A stretch of 64,000 nt of DNA, from the NCBI GenBank assembly GCA_022605405.1, contig JABYQQ010000003.1, forward strand, positions 1,240,001 to 1,304,000, read 5' to 3'. This document shows, piece by piece, positions 12,401 through 24,150 of the stretch (positions are counted from its first letter, which is position 1; the number at the start of each line of letters is the position of its first letter). The position numbers and the translations under genes are program-made. Origin of the DNA: Earliella scabrosa (taxonomy: Eukaryota; Basidiomycota; Agaricomycetes; Polyporales; Polyporaceae). The notes beneath the pieces are model-generated. The model searched no databases. It was not told where the DNA came from and saw only the letters and a program-made list of their open reading frames with translations.

Positions 12401-15400
12401 CGCTCGCGCTGCTCCTTCGCCTCGGCGGCACGCCGCGCGAGGACAGCGCCCGCCTCTTCGTCGCCGTCTGCTTTGCGCTTGCCCTTCCTGCGCCCGCCTT
12501 TGACTCTCTTAAGGTTGTGCAGGTGCTTCTTCCGACCCTTCTCGAACCAGCGCGCGACGACCTCCTTGGACGCACTGACGATCCACGAGAGCCTCGTGAG
12601 CTGCTCGTCGCCGTGCTCCGCGTCGTCCAAAGGGGTGTTCCCCGTGGCCGGGTCGATGTGCCGGCGCAGGTACTCGGTCTGGAGGAAGGACAGGTTGTAT
12701 ACGGCGCTCCAGGAGATGGTCCTGCGAAGCGTCTTCGAGGCAACGGAGACATCCTCGGTAGCGTCTCCAGCTGATGCGAGAGCGCCGCCGAGAACTTCCT
12801 GCGCGAAGAGCAAGTCCGTGCTGGCTTGCTCGAGGTCGCTCCAATAGGCGATTGCTTGCTCACTGGTGCCTACAGGGACCGTCTTCCAAACCGGTGGGAG
12901 CCCTTGCCCAATTGCCCAAAGGCGAATTGGAGCGCTGTCGTTGAAGCGCCAGTAAAGAGGGGATAGAGCAGTCGTGTAGGGTCCTGGAGGTGCGACATCG
13001 AACGCCGTAGGATGCTCCATGTTAGGCGCGCATGTGAAGGCAGGAGTCGAAGATTCTGAAGGGACCAGAGGGGTCACTAGGCCTAGAGTGTGTAGCAGAT
13101 CCATGAGTGAAACGATCCGCGCTCGCGACTTCGCGTGTGCAGGGGAGAGTTGCTTGTGTAGATCCGCAGATACAGCATGCACAGGTGTGTCTCGGCCAGC
13201 AGGGTCTTCCAGCAGCCGACCTAGCTCCTCGAGAGGATCAAGAACAGCCACGAGCGAGCAGTAGGTAGAGATGGGGATGTCCGCGAAGAAATAAGCGATA
13301 TGGACGATCCGACTGTCGTGTGAGACAATGTGATCCGACGGCGCACGTTTCTCGAGGATGTCGACGGTCAGACAATGCAGGGCCCGAGCTCTGGCGGCTT
13401 TCCCGACGATGTAGCCGTACAGCTGTGCAGCGGTGTTCCTCTCCGACAGCAGGGCGTCACGGATCGTTTTGTCATCCTTCTGGAATAGCTGGGCCATATC
13501 CAACGTCTGCACCTCCTGGGAATCGTCATCATGAGACTTCGAGGCCGATATTGAGAGGCGACCCTTCGGTAGCGACCGTCCGCCGCCATAGGCAACGGGT
13601 TGCTCGATAGTCTTCACGGGGGCGGGATTGGACCCGATTTGGATCGTCTGTAGACTTTGGCCAACATCGGCGAGGAACGCCCTCAACGCATCCTCAGAGA
13701 CGTCCGGGAGGTACGCGACACGGGCCATGCGCTGACTCCCTGTCAGGGTGGGTGCCGACGTTGTGATAAGCTTAACCTTCCCCTTCGACTCAAGATCCTT
13801 GAGCGTTGCTTCGAGTGTCCGCTTGTCGATCCTCGCGCCAGGACGAGTGCTTGCAGCCTCCCCGGCTTTGGTGATAGTCTCCACCAGGGCGGCGTGGGCC
13901 TCGTAGAACTCCTTGCAGCTGGTGTTCATAATGCCGTCGGCCTCAGTCAAAAGACGAAGCAGCTCCTTCTCTCGTCGAGATTGGGAAATGTTGGCTTTCG
14001 TACGGGACCTGGGACCCTCAGACTGCCCCGCTTTGGCGCGTTTGGAGGCTGGTTCGGCAGACGGCGTCTCTGACTGACTTCTCTTCTTGGACACGTCCAC
14101 TGCACTGCTCGGTCCAGCTTCAGGTTCGGGTGTCTGTAGAATCCCAGTTCAGGCTGTGTGCACCAATGCCTGAAAGGATAGGTACGAACCATGGCAATGA
14201 GGGAATTTCCTTGAATGAGTGCAGCGAGTTCATCTGCCTGTAGCAGGGCGGGATCAATCGGGATGTCCGCCTGCAGTCCGGCATAGAACGGTACAGGGGG
14301 AGGAGGCATAGCGACACTAGCCAGATCCATATCACTGACTAGGGAAGACGGTCCGATTGATTGCACCGCTGGAAGCTCGGGGGCTGAGAGGCCTTGTTCT
14401 GGACCATGCTCCTCTAAAGGCGCCGTCGGAGGGCCAGCGGGAGCGGTCTTCACGGCAGCAGCCGAGGCACGAGGTTTGCGAGCACGTTGCCTTGGGGGAG
14501 ACAGAGATTGTCCCCGCTTCCGGACCTTCGGAGCCCTTGCAGATCGTCGAAGGCTGGTGTTTGCACTAGGTGAAGGATCCGGTTCGACTTCGGCAGATGG
14601 TACTTTCGCATCTAAGTCTGCATGGGTTACGGCAATATCGGGTGCTTCTGTTGAGGGACCATCGGGGGAGGGCGAAGCGGGTAGCGACGATAGCGGGGAC
14701 ATCGATCCCTTGTCATCCGCCATGGATACATCTCCTTGGACAGAAGGGGCTGGTTCCGCAACAACAGGCGCGAGAGACTTTCTCGAACGGCTGCGTTTCT
14801 TCGGGGTAGGACCCTGCGAAGCGCTTTCCTGTACACTGGAAGAAGACGGCCCAGCAGTACTCTCCGCCGCTGGGCGTGGCTTCAGCGGTCTCCCGCCCTT
14901 GCGCGGGGCAACAACGAGAGTAGCCTGAGACGGTCCCGCCTCGGTATCGTCAGTAGGTCGGACCTTCGAAGCTCGGCCACGCTTCTTCTTAGGTGGTGGT
15001 TCATCGGTGCGCTCCGCTGCAGCTGCTCCCTCGTCTCCCGCCTCTTCGCGCTTCCGCTTTCGGCCCTTCGTAACAGAGGGAGTTGGTTCGTCTCCGGGTT
15101 GTATCGACTTCCTCGGCCGCCCCTTCTTGACGCTTCCATCGGCCAGAACAGGGTTAACGCGCTTATTCTTCCCCTTTCCTTTCGAGACCGCACCCTCCTT
15201 CTGCGGACCACTCATCGCGCTGACGTGTTTGACCAAGTCATCGTCATCGTCGTAGAACGCGTCGGCGTCTATGGGCAGGAAGCCGCCAACAGCAGACATG
15301 TCGACATCGCGGTAGCGCTGGTCCTCGACTTGCTCCTTCTCAGCGATGGTGAGGTAGTGCGCGACGGTGTAGTACTTGTAGCGGCGCTCACGCCCATGCG

Positions 15401-17188
15401 TCTCTGCGAGCTGCGCGATGCCGAGATCTGCCAGGTGTGCGGGCGGGGGATCCTTCTCCAGGCGATTAAGCAGCAAGTCGATGGTTCGCCTGTCGAAGTC
15501 ACCGAGCGCAGCGGAGAGCTCGTTCAGAGTCATGCCTCTCGTGCCAGCCTCGGCCAGGCTGTCTACCATCTGCTTGTGGAGGGACACGTTCGCCTTTAGC
15601 CCTGTGTAGTCCCCTGAATTCGCTTCTTCCAGCTCTGCCGATGTGTCACGTTATGACAACGTAGAAATGACAGCAGCAGGGAAACACACCCTCATCAGCG
15701 TCGTCTTGCGTAGGGGCGACCTCTCCGGCACCTTGAGCGGTTCCATCGTCGGGGATCAAGCGGATACATGGAACCTTCTTGTCCGGATGGCGCTTCCTGT
15801 CCGCATGTGGGACGAAGACCTTCTCGATGAAACCCTGCTCCATGAGTTCCCTCAGACGTGTCCTGAAGAACCTGCGATCCGTGCGAGTAGGGTTGACAAA
15901 CCCCTAGGGAAGAACGATCAACTCCACGGTCACTACTAGGCGAACAGCTGGGAACATACGATCTTGAGCAGGAGGTTGTTCGAGGTGTGCATATTGTGCG
16001 GGCAGTTCTCCAGCAGCTTCCTCAGGCGCGACTTCAGCACGGGCATGCTGGACAGGTGACGCGAGTCGATTGGGTCAAAATGAACCGGAGCGAGCGGCTT
16101 CGTCTCCTCCTGGTCAGACTCTTCGTCCGAGTCATCATCTTTCGCTTGCTCTTCCGAAACCGCTTTCTTCTCTTCGCTGACCACCTGCTGCCATATCGGG
16201 CTGCGCTCGTAGAAGTACTTGTGCACGCATATGTTGCTGCTGATCCCAGGCTGGCGGAGCTTGACTCTGCAAGCTGTTATCAGGGCGAAGCACAGCAGTG
16301 AGGACTCGGGGAGGCGCATACATCAATCCCAATTCCAAGAGCTGCTTGATGATGTAAAAGCATGTCTTCTGGTCGTAACCGGACTTCTTGCCCAGTTCCA
16401 GTGCACTGACACCGCGCTCCCGACCCCTCGTGATAATCTGCAGGGCAGTGTATATCATCGGAGTCAACTTCGATGGCTATATGCGCAACAATTCTATCAG
16501 TGCTGACTCGCTCATTGGACCTGTACCAGCAACCACGTACTCGGATATGCGACCCCGTCAGCGCCGCGAACGTCGTCTCCGGGTCGACCGCAATCCTGAG
16601 CTGATCGCCATACTGCTGCCTCAGGTCCTCGAGCGGTCTCACAGCAGCGTCTTCGACGATATCCAGGCCCGGCACAGGCGCATCCTCTGCAGCCTCTCCG
16701 CCCTTTGCTTTTGCCTTGCGAACGGCACTGGCCTGCGGGGCAATGTATACCTCCGTCGAGCCCCCAGGAGGAATGGTCCCGACACGGACCCCCGGCTGCT
16801 GTACGATCATGGACCAGATGAACGCGCAGAAGGCATCGTCGACGTTCTGCCCGAGGACCTCGCTCGAGGACGGGTGCGAGTAGAATTCGGTGATAAAGTC
16901 CCGCAGTCGGGAGACATCGCAGCCTGTTATGAACGAAAACAGTTGGCGTCAGCACCGAGTAAAACATAATCGTAGCAACGGGAATGAGACCATGAGCACA
17001 TAGTGGGGCTGCTAAAGAAATGATACGCCCTCCGGTGGGTTCGAACCCGCCGACAAGCGTGTCATGGCGAGTCTCTTCGCGTCTCGCTTCGACACCACGA
17101 TCACATGCATGAAAAAGAAACACGGCTGCTCACCCAGATCTCCGTCGAAGGAGAGTTCGCGCAGGCAATGGCGGACGAGGTCGTCCAT
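9484..17188 (-). CDS. TFC3: TFIIIC largest subunit, B-block binding (Tfc3/tau138-like)
   Basis: Binds the B box of tRNA-type promoters and recruits TFIIIB for RNA polymerase III. Exons (minus): 17188..17134, 16923..16541, 16476..16322, 16266..15960, 15903..15690, 15634..14190, 14133..12042, 11983..11620, 11559..11310, 11255..11074, 11005..10837, 10775..10703, 10634..10243, 10084..9782, 9690..9484; 2,196 residues. The B-block winged helix is at about 149-200 (LTPMIYTALQ, then SGYDQKTCFYIIKQLLELGL). A second winged-helix segment follows around KQMVDSLAEAG...RRTIDLLLNRL. A long basic/Ser/Pro linker carries AT-hook-like motifs (KKGRPRK, GGRPLKPRP). The C-terminal half includes LDWGAMEQVFPAVPRNSVR, matching the extended HTH of Tfc3 proteins. 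The ATG at 17188 is the first in frame and gives the conserved N-terminus MDDLVRHCL. Length fits the family. Intron 1 holds a B-box-like palindrome. Confidence 0.92.
17022..17063. promoter_or_regulatory. B-box-like palindrome within a stem-loop, in intron 1 of the TFIIIC gene
   Basis: GGGTTCGAACCC at 17037..17048 is a perfect 12-bp palindrome and fits the pol III B-box consensus GGTTCRANNCC on both strands. It sits in a larger hairpin: GATACGC (17022..17028) pairs with GCGTGTC (17057..17063), and GGTGGG with CCCGCC inside. It is not a canonical tRNA: the TTCGAAC loop cannot be placed in a paired 5-bp T stem, and no matching 5' acceptor or D arm was found. Binding by TFIIIC is inference. Confidence 0.4.
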
Positions 17189-17979
17189 ATCTCCCTGCGA
17201 GCGACTCCTAAAAGTTCTCAATGCTGTTGGGAAGAGGTCGGCGTGGGCCACTTGTAGTTGCAACCTATTCGTAGATACGTCGCGTTGTTCTCGCTAGGAA
17301 TGTACGACTAGTTCACTGGACGGCGGAGTGGCGGACGAGGTATGTACGGGAGTCAGGAAAGCGACAACAACGACCGACGATGCGCTTTGCGATTACGCCA
17401 CGGCGCAAACGACGAGCACCTGCCTAATCTAGACAGAATCGGCATTTGCCGGTCCCAGACGGGTCCAATGCCGGACATTCATTCGTTCTGACGCCTTTCA
17501 GCCCGCATTCCGAGATGGCCATGGTCCCAGAGGGTGGTCTCATGCCGAAGGGCCAGGTCACCAAGTTGCCGCACTCGCGCGCGATCGTCACGGTATACAC
17601 ATATATCACATCACAACTCTGCAGAGCTACTGACAGCAGCGCGACTAAGGAGAAGGTAGGAGGAGTAGAGTCAAGAGCCACGAGCGAGGTATCTAAGGAG
17701 GCTCGTGAGCTAGCTGGGGGTGAGCTGGTGGAGGCGTGAAAGGGGGCAGGTGTGGGTCATAAAGGTTATGCGGGGTTAGAGTACAATGAGTGTATCGTAA
17801 TATCGTAATGGGACGTCCGACCGGACGCGTTTTGGGGTCTAATGCATACGAATGTCCTCGAACCTGTCTAGAGCCGCGTTGCGAGGAGTGCGCGCGATCT
17901 AATCCGCCCACGAAAGAAATAAACAACATCCAAGAGACCGGAGAGGAGAAGGGGAAGACAGAGTCGTCACCAGACGAGC
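17189..17979. other. Intergenic region upstream of the TFIIIC gene
   Basis: Holds the promoter of the TFIIIC gene and the 3' flank of the PRELI gene. Apart from the cysteine-rich frame at 17424..17681, listed separately, nothing was recognised. Confidence 0.5.
17424..17681 (-). CDS. Candidate small cysteine-rich secreted protein; start not found
   Basis: An 85-codon open frame with a hydrophobic signal-like stretch (FSLVALLSVALQS) followed by six cysteines in the last ~64 residues, ending GKCRFCLD. That pattern is common in fungal small secreted proteins. Against it: the frame has no ATG before the hydrophobic stretch (it opens at GTG, and an in-frame TGA lies further upstream), so a 5' exon spliced at a site such as CTCCTTAG near 17691-17698 would be required. 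Function unknown. It may be noise. Confidence 0.25.
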   Translation of the reverse strand: MALDSTPPTFSLVALLSVALQSCDVIYVYTVTIARECGNLVTWPFGMRPPSGTMAISECGLKGVRTNECPALDPSGTGKCRFCLD

Positions 17980-18686
17980 TCATGACGACTGCTCCTGTTG
18001 CCGGTTCTCCCATAATTGCCGGAGGACGTCCGAGAACCCGATCTTGCCCAACTGTGCGTTCTGCTCGAACCGTTCCACGAGCCAGTGTTCGAGCTTGTCC
18101 GCGGCGCTGCGCCAGAGAGTCATCCGCGCCTGAATCTCCGCCGTCTGCGCAAACGTCGTCCTGCCGTCTGGAGAAGGCGTGTATCGGATGCTCTCATAGC
18201 ACGTCGCGAACTGCGACAGCGACAGGTTCACGGACGTGATCGTTGCCGTCTGCGTCGCGGGGTCGACGAACGACACCTCCCGCACGAAGGCGTCTTCAGA
18301 ACCGCCGAACAGCTGCAGGGGACGGTCAGCGACCCCCGACGGGATACGTCAGGCAAGAGTGCGACGAGGTGCTCACCTTCACTATCCATACTGGTGCCTT
18401 CTGCTTGCACCCCAATATCCGCTCCGTCCGGATGATACCCGTCTGAGGGTCGACGGTGCGGTCCACGACGTCGATGCTGAGGACATGGCTACAGTGTGGG
18501 TTCGGGTACTTATGCCACATGCCGATGACGACGTGGGACCATGGATGGCTGCAGATGTGCGGGGAATGCGGGGTAGGAGGTGCGCGAGCAGACGAGGAGC
18601 GGGAGTCATGCGCATTAGCAACGTGAAACTACCGGCCAATCAGGCATCACTCACTCGTAATTGAAGAGCTGCGAGAAGTAGTGCAT
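17980..18686 (-). CDS. UPS1: PRELI/MSF1 domain mitochondrial lipid-transfer protein (Ups1 family)
   Basis: Ups1/PRELI proteins shuttle phosphatidic acid (or phosphatidylserine) across the mitochondrial intermembrane space in complex with Mdm35. Exons (minus): 18686..18655, 18548..18377, 18312..17980; 178 residues, the usual length. The PRELI domain fills the protein: N-terminus MHYFSQLFNY, then HPWSHVV, KYPNPHCSHVLSIDVVDR, ILGCKQKAPVW, REVSFVDP and SLSQF. The ATG chosen gives the exact family N-terminus. No cleavable presequence is visible, as expected for an Mdm35-imported protein. Which paralogue (Ups1, Ups2 or Ups3) it is cannot be fixed by eye. Confidence 0.9.
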
Positions 18687-19528
18687 GGTGCTTGAGGAGT
18701 GCTTGTATTCGTCAAGTGTCGAGGGTCTAAGTGTGCGAGAGGGAGACGGGAAGAGCGGGTCTAAGCGAATATAAGGTATGTCTTGGGAGAGAGTCTTGAG
18801 GAAGAGAAAGCAGCGCACACGACGGCGGGAACCCGTAGCGGTGGTGGTGGCGGTGGGGTCCAATCAGGTGCCGACTGGAGCATGATAAATTTTGGCTCGT
18901 CCCGATTCCGGGCCCTCCCGATTCGTCCCCGCTCTCAATCAAGGCCCGATGACGTCTTCGGCACGCGCTCGGCGTTGCCTCTTATGGCCCGCGGCGTTCG
19001 ATCGCGGCGTGCTCGTCCGACATGCAATGGACGCAGATTCTGCTCGCGTGCGCACCATTCTCTGCCTTCATCTCGGCTCTATGGCGGACCTACTCTCGGA
19101 GGGACTCGTATCTTGCCCGTGCAGCACTCATATCTCGTAGCAACGTCCTAGCATCGATTGCACCTGAGAGATAGCGAATCAACTGCGTGAAATTGCCGTG
19201 TCGGCACAATTTTCCAAGCACTCTCTAGCACTCCTCCAAAACATATGATAGTCCTGACTCGTATTCAGGTACGTTACCATACGAACCGTCAGGTTCCAAG
19301 CGATGGCGTAGGCACTTGGACCACCGTGCAGCACATTCGGACCTGGCACCAAACTTATCGTACAATTCTACTAGTGTCCGTACAGCACGGAATTACCTAT
19401 GCACATCCTCCAGCGCCACTCAAGCCGTGCGTCCCTGTGTGCACACGAGGAAGGGCGTTATAATCGCCGCTTAACTGTCAGCATCACCCATGCGTGCAGG
19501 AAGAACAGGATGAGCGTGTAAAAACGCT
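18687..19528. other. Intergenic, nothing recognised
   Basis: Upstream region of the PRELI gene and 3' flank of the ABC transporter gene. A short glycine tract (GGT/GGC repeats near 18838-18858) is the only simple-sequence feature. Overlapping open frames exist but show no splice-consistent or domain-like content. Confidence 0.5.
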
Positions 19529-22488
19529 CTAAACCCGACTCCGCTCTGCCGCGAGCTCCTGCAGCTCTGCCAGACGTGCCTTCATCTTCGGTCTGTCACA
19601 GGACCCGTCAGTACCTCCAAGATTCGTCAATGTGGAGCCCGAGGAAGAAAGACTCACACTTCCAGGAGTTTCAAGTCAAGAGCCTCCTTCTCTTGTTGAA
19701 GCGCCAGGCGCTTCTCGGCATCGAGTTTCGTGCTGAGAGATGGGCTGATGAGCAACGGAACCAACGTCGACCAGTGACAGGCTTACAAGACATATCCACC
19801 CTGACCATCGTATTGCAGAATCATCGAGTGGTACTTCCAAAGCGACGGCCGGTGCGAGACAGTCAGCAGGGTGATGCCCAAACGCGTCGCATGCTCCATC
19901 ATCATGCCCTCCATATCAGGCGGGACGAGCGACGTAGCCTCGTCAAGAACAGCGTACTGCAGCGCGAGCAAAGGCGTTTCAGCTCATCGGACGGACACAA
20001 CGCGGGGACGGTATAGCTCACCTTGGGTTTGTGGTAGAACAACCGCGCCCAAGCAATCTTCTGCTGGTCACCACCACTCAACGCCTCGCGCCACTCGCGT
20101 GCAGCGTCCCACCCGCCCTCACGCTCGACGATGTGCTCCATCTGCACGACAGCGAGGACTTCGAGCAGGTCGTCATCCGTGATGCCCCCTGCGCTGTTCA
20201 TGAGTCCCTGACCGCACCAATGATGAGTACTCATGCAGACGTACGGGCTTCCATGTCGTCCTTGCCATGAGGATAGATGACCTGGTCACGAAGCGTGCCG
20301 AGCGAGAGATAGGGGCGCTGTGGGATGAGGATGAACTGGTCTGCTGGCGGCTTGCGGACCACGCCGCCGTACACGGGCCACAGACCGCCCAAGATACGGA
20401 AGAGCGATGACTTGCCGCAGCCATTGGGGCCGACGATGAGTAAGTGTTGCTGAGCGAGTAGCAGTTAGTTGCTCATTGAGGATCTCAGGCATAGAAGAAA
20501 GGACTGACCCCTGGCTTGACGTAGAAGCTGAGACTGCGAACGAGGATGTCCCCATTGGGCGTCACGATCGGGACGTTTTCGAACTCAATCTCGTCCGACT
20601 CGTATACGACACCGCGGCCCTTCAGAACTACGTTGCCGAATGTCAACAGGTCTCATTCTGAAGCAAACTGGGCGGTCTCACTCTTTGCGTTCTCCTCGAT
20701 GCTTGCGCTGCTGACCAGGGCTTTCTCGAACTTGCCCTTGCGCACGTCTTCCATGGTCTCGAGTAGCTGCGCAACTCGGGTGGTATACCCTGCTAGCTCT
20801 TGCAGATCCTTGTAGGAGTACATCACGCGACCGAAGGCATCTATTGACAGTCAGCATCTAGATGTCACTATGTCATCGGTAAAGCAGTTACCTGACGCGG
20901 AGAGCAGAAGACGCCTGTTCGTGACGAAGCCTGGAAGACGGACCGAAGTCAGCATCCATGACCTTAGTCGAAGAGAAGGCCGGACCCACCTTCAGTACGA
21001 CCACCCATGTCGAGCGTGGCCCCACCTGGGAGCTTGAAGAACACAGGAATGGCACAGATGCACAACTGTTCGCCACCGTCGTCAGCACACCCTCGTTCTC
21101 CTCGGGCGCACCCCCTCGTGTACTTACCCCAAAGCTGCCCCAGAGCCACTTGACGATGCCTTCTTCGACGCATCCATGCCACCACCTTCTCCGCAACACG
21201 CGGTTCTCGTGCTTCACCAGTCCCGCGTACTCGCGCTCGACAAGCATCTTCTCGGCTCCTTCTCCACCGAAGAAAGCAATCTCCTCGGCGAACTCGGCTA
21301 AGCGAGAGTGCGTGTGGCGAAGGTTCCCTGAGAGCTGCGCTGACAGCGCAGTGTACTGACCGAATGGAGGCGTCAGCGCCCTCACTATCGAAGCACAGAT
21401 CAGAACGGAACGGGTTGATACACTGGCTGCCGTGACTTACAGAGCGCGGCAGATGCTTGCACCAGAACGGTCAGAAGGACCAGCCCCTCTGCCCCGACGT
21501 TCTGCGACAGCTGGTAGTTGTACAGGATGACGTCAAGCACGGGCTTGGCAACGTTGGCATAGATCGCGGCGAGATGTGTTGAGAAGCGTTGAATGTCGTG
21601 GGTGATCATCCTGTTCACGCTACATAAGCAAGCTGGTTCCACTAGTAGCACACTAAGAGATCAAACACTGACTGGTCTGGATTCTTTATGCGATCGTCCA
21701 AGTTCGCTGCTTTGCGTGAGCGAAGGCGGCGTGCATTTGAACAAGATGGCTCACCAAGCTTGTAAAAGACTTTCAGATCGTGAGGGTCATGATCATCACC
21801 CAGGTATTGCTTCATGACCTCTTGGGTCAGGCGAGTGCGGTAGGCCAACGCGAGCTTGTTCTGAACGTAGCTCAACCAGCTGTTGGTCCATGTGGCAGGG
21901 ATTGCAACCAGCAGCCACCGAAGGATATTGAGTAGGAAAGGAACGGGCTGTGCGCGCACGAGCGACGCAACGATCCTACGTTGCGCAGTATGATTGAGGT
22001 TGAGAAATCATGGAAAGAGGCAACTGAGATGGCACTCACTTCCCGTCCAGCGCGGCGACGTAGAGCGATATCACCGTCCTGAAGATGAGCAAGCTGGAAT
22101 GCATACACAAGAGCAAAGCCTCCTTGGAGCGCAGACTGGGGATTACGATGCGCAAGATGCGCGACAACCTCTGGTAGAAGAGGGCATCCACCTGATCCGT
22201 CCGTCCACAGTCAAATCAACGCGCCAGACATGCGTACGAACGTGCACTCACAGCAACCCTAGGCTTGCTCGCACCGCCCCCTCCATCCTTCCCCTTCCCT
22301 TTCCGCTTGGACGACGACGGCGCGGAGGAGGCTGGTCTGGCAGAGAGCCCTCGATATGTTGACGAGATGACATATATGACGAAGCTAACGGTCAGTGCGC
22401 GTTGCACCAGAGGTCGGTGTCGTGCATATGCATTAGCGAGCTGGGCGACGCGCTCCGGGGAAGGGCGGAGCGTAGATTGGAGAGGCAT
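19529..22488 (-). CDS. PXA1: Peroxisomal long-chain acyl-CoA ABC half-transporter (Pxa1/ABCD)
   Basis: ABCD half-transporters dimerise in the peroxisomal membrane and import fatty acyl-CoA for beta-oxidation. Exons (minus): 22488..22252, 22191..22040, 21975..21755, 21706..21673, 21619..21441, 21384..21128, 21065..20990, 20930..20892, 20840..20682, 20627..20509, 20449..20245, 20188..20022, 19956..19787, 19732..19658, 19592..19529; 717 residues. An N-terminal transmembrane region contains the family segment [17 protein letters not shown] and helices around 30-48 and beyond. The single nucleotide-binding domain has Walker [10 protein letters not shown] (about 498-506), Q-loop [17 protein letters not shown], signature [13 protein letters not shown], Walker B AVLDEATS and the switch histidine in [10 protein letters not shown]. 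It ends in a short coiled, charged tail. Whether it is the Pxa1 or Pxa2 partner is not certain. Confidence 0.93.
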
Positions 22489-22898
22489 AGAAGGCGCGTC
22501 CCAGACGAGTGTGAGAGACGCGTCCGCGTCGCCCTGTAGCTAGAATCCTGGTCGAGAGATTGAGGTGAACGAGAAGAGAATCGCCTGGGTGGCCAATGGC
22601 AAGTGCGTCAGAGGAGACGGTTCGCATGTGATACACTGGCCACGCGCGGTATGATCTCGATCGCATTTGCGGCTATGCATTTCCGGCCCGGTCGCCTCTT
22701 GCAATGTGGACCTCAGAATCCCATCTTGCATTCAGAATCCAAGGACATATGGACGTATGCGTCACAAAAAAGTGGTATCATACATAGCGAGGGTCACATC
22801 ATTGAAGGACGAGTATCGCGACAGCGGTGAAGAAATACACTGGAAGATGCGGTACGAACACAATTGCAACGACAACATCAAGAAAGGGTGGCAACGTC
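22489..22898. other. Intergenic between ABC transporter and RS-repeat protein genes
   Basis: Promoter of the ABC transporter gene and 3' flank of the next minus-strand gene. No feature recognised. Confidence 0.5.
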
Positions 22899-24150
22899 CT
22901 ACAATCGCGAAATGTGCAGCGGTCTGTGGGTTAGACGAGGTACAAGGTCCAGATGATATCGATGGAGGAACACAAGAGCGCCAAGGAGAACGAGGAGGAC
23001 GACCACGTAGCGCAAGACAGCGAGGGATTTCGAGGGCGCCCGTGGGAGAACATTAGCTTGAACAGGAGGAAGGGCATATGCGAGTGCGGTTTCTCCGAAT
23101 TGACCACTTGACATATGGCACTGGCAACAACACCCTCCGCCAAGGACTTCTTCGACTTCTCCGTAGGATGAGGATGTGCGTTGAGAGCCTACCGATCCCT
23201 GTTGAGTACGCGAAGGGATCCGATGCGGCTGACTGCCAGCGGAGCTGCTACCGTAGAAGCCGCGCCCTTGTATGATTTGATGGCCGTCGAAGCCTTTGTC
23301 GAATGTGCGAGGGCGGGACTGGGAGCGCGAGCGAGAGCGAGAGCGAGAACGAGAGCGAGAACGAGAGCGAGAACGAGAGCGCGTTGAACGAGTGCGAGGG
23401 AGCGAACCAGACCGAGGGCGGTGCGATGCTTGAGTTGTGTTCTTCGGGTCCGGCGGAACCAAGACGCAGTCAATGAGCATACGACCTCTTGCATTCTGGC
23501 CGTCAAGTGCAGAGGCAGTAGTCTTCTGGCGCCGAGTCTCGGGGTCGCAGTAGACCGGGATAGTAGTGCTTGAAGTCAAATTGCGCGGTGCGGAGACCGA
23601 AGATGAGGTTGTCTGGGTGTCCTATACACGGCAAAGGCCAGTAAATCTACCGAAGATGCGCATATAGCGATGAAAACCGTACCCTGAAGTGAGCAGCGGT
23701 CCTTCGAGCATTCCGGATCCCGTCCTCCCAGTGAACGTGCGGGCTGGGCACCGGACCGCCAGCCATGTCCAAGGCGTTTGGGACCAGCAACGCGTTCGCG
23801 CTGAGGCGGACCTCAGACAGAGGATGCCTGGCTGTACTTATCTCCGGCTTGAAACTGGGACGAGGCTTGCAAGGAATGACCCGATGCTCTCCGTTCTGTT
23901 CAATCTGGAAGGTGCTATCGCGACGAGGAACGCGTTTCGTGACTTGGGCCGAGCCACGGGCAGAACGTATAGGCTGGGTTTGAGAGTTTGTCGACTTTGA
24001 GGGTGGTCCAAAGGGAGGTTTCGCAGGCGCGATGGTAGTCGTCGCGTCGACATCGTCAGTTGTGGCAACAGCAGCGGCGCGCGCTGCTGCAGCCTCTCTG
24101 TCTTGTCGTGCGCGGGCACGAGTCCTCAGACCTGAGGGAGATCCTACCAT
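22899..24150 (-). CDS. Unknown protein with Arg-Ser repeat and C-terminal membrane helix
   Basis: Not recognised. Exons (minus): 24150..23683 and 23621..22899; 396 residues. The ATG at 24150 is the first in the frame. The N-terminal half is basic and low in complexity (alanine-rich near ARQDREAAAARAAA). An RS-dipeptide run follows, encoded by a 12-bp tandem repeat, then a Ser/Gly region, a CCCQCH cysteine cluster and one hydrophobic helix close to the C-terminus (RYVVVLLVLLGALVFLHRY). The layout suggests a tail-anchored or single-pass membrane protein with a disordered cytosolic part. RS runs are usual in splicing factors, but a membrane anchor makes that role unlikely here. Confidence 0.65.
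23323..23383. repeat. Minisatellite coding for Arg-Ser dipeptides
   Basis: About five copies of a purine-rich unit, GAGAGCGAGAAC and close variants, in tandem. On the minus strand it reads as alternating Arg and Ser codons inside the RS-repeat membrane protein. Copy number is expected to vary between strains. Confidence 0.85.

Noticed and set aside
16990..17100. tRNA gene around the GGGTTCGAACCC motif
   Set aside because: On neither strand can the TTCGAAC loop be placed between paired 5-bp T-stem arms, and no complementary acceptor, D arm or anticodon arm was found. Kept only as a B-box-like site.
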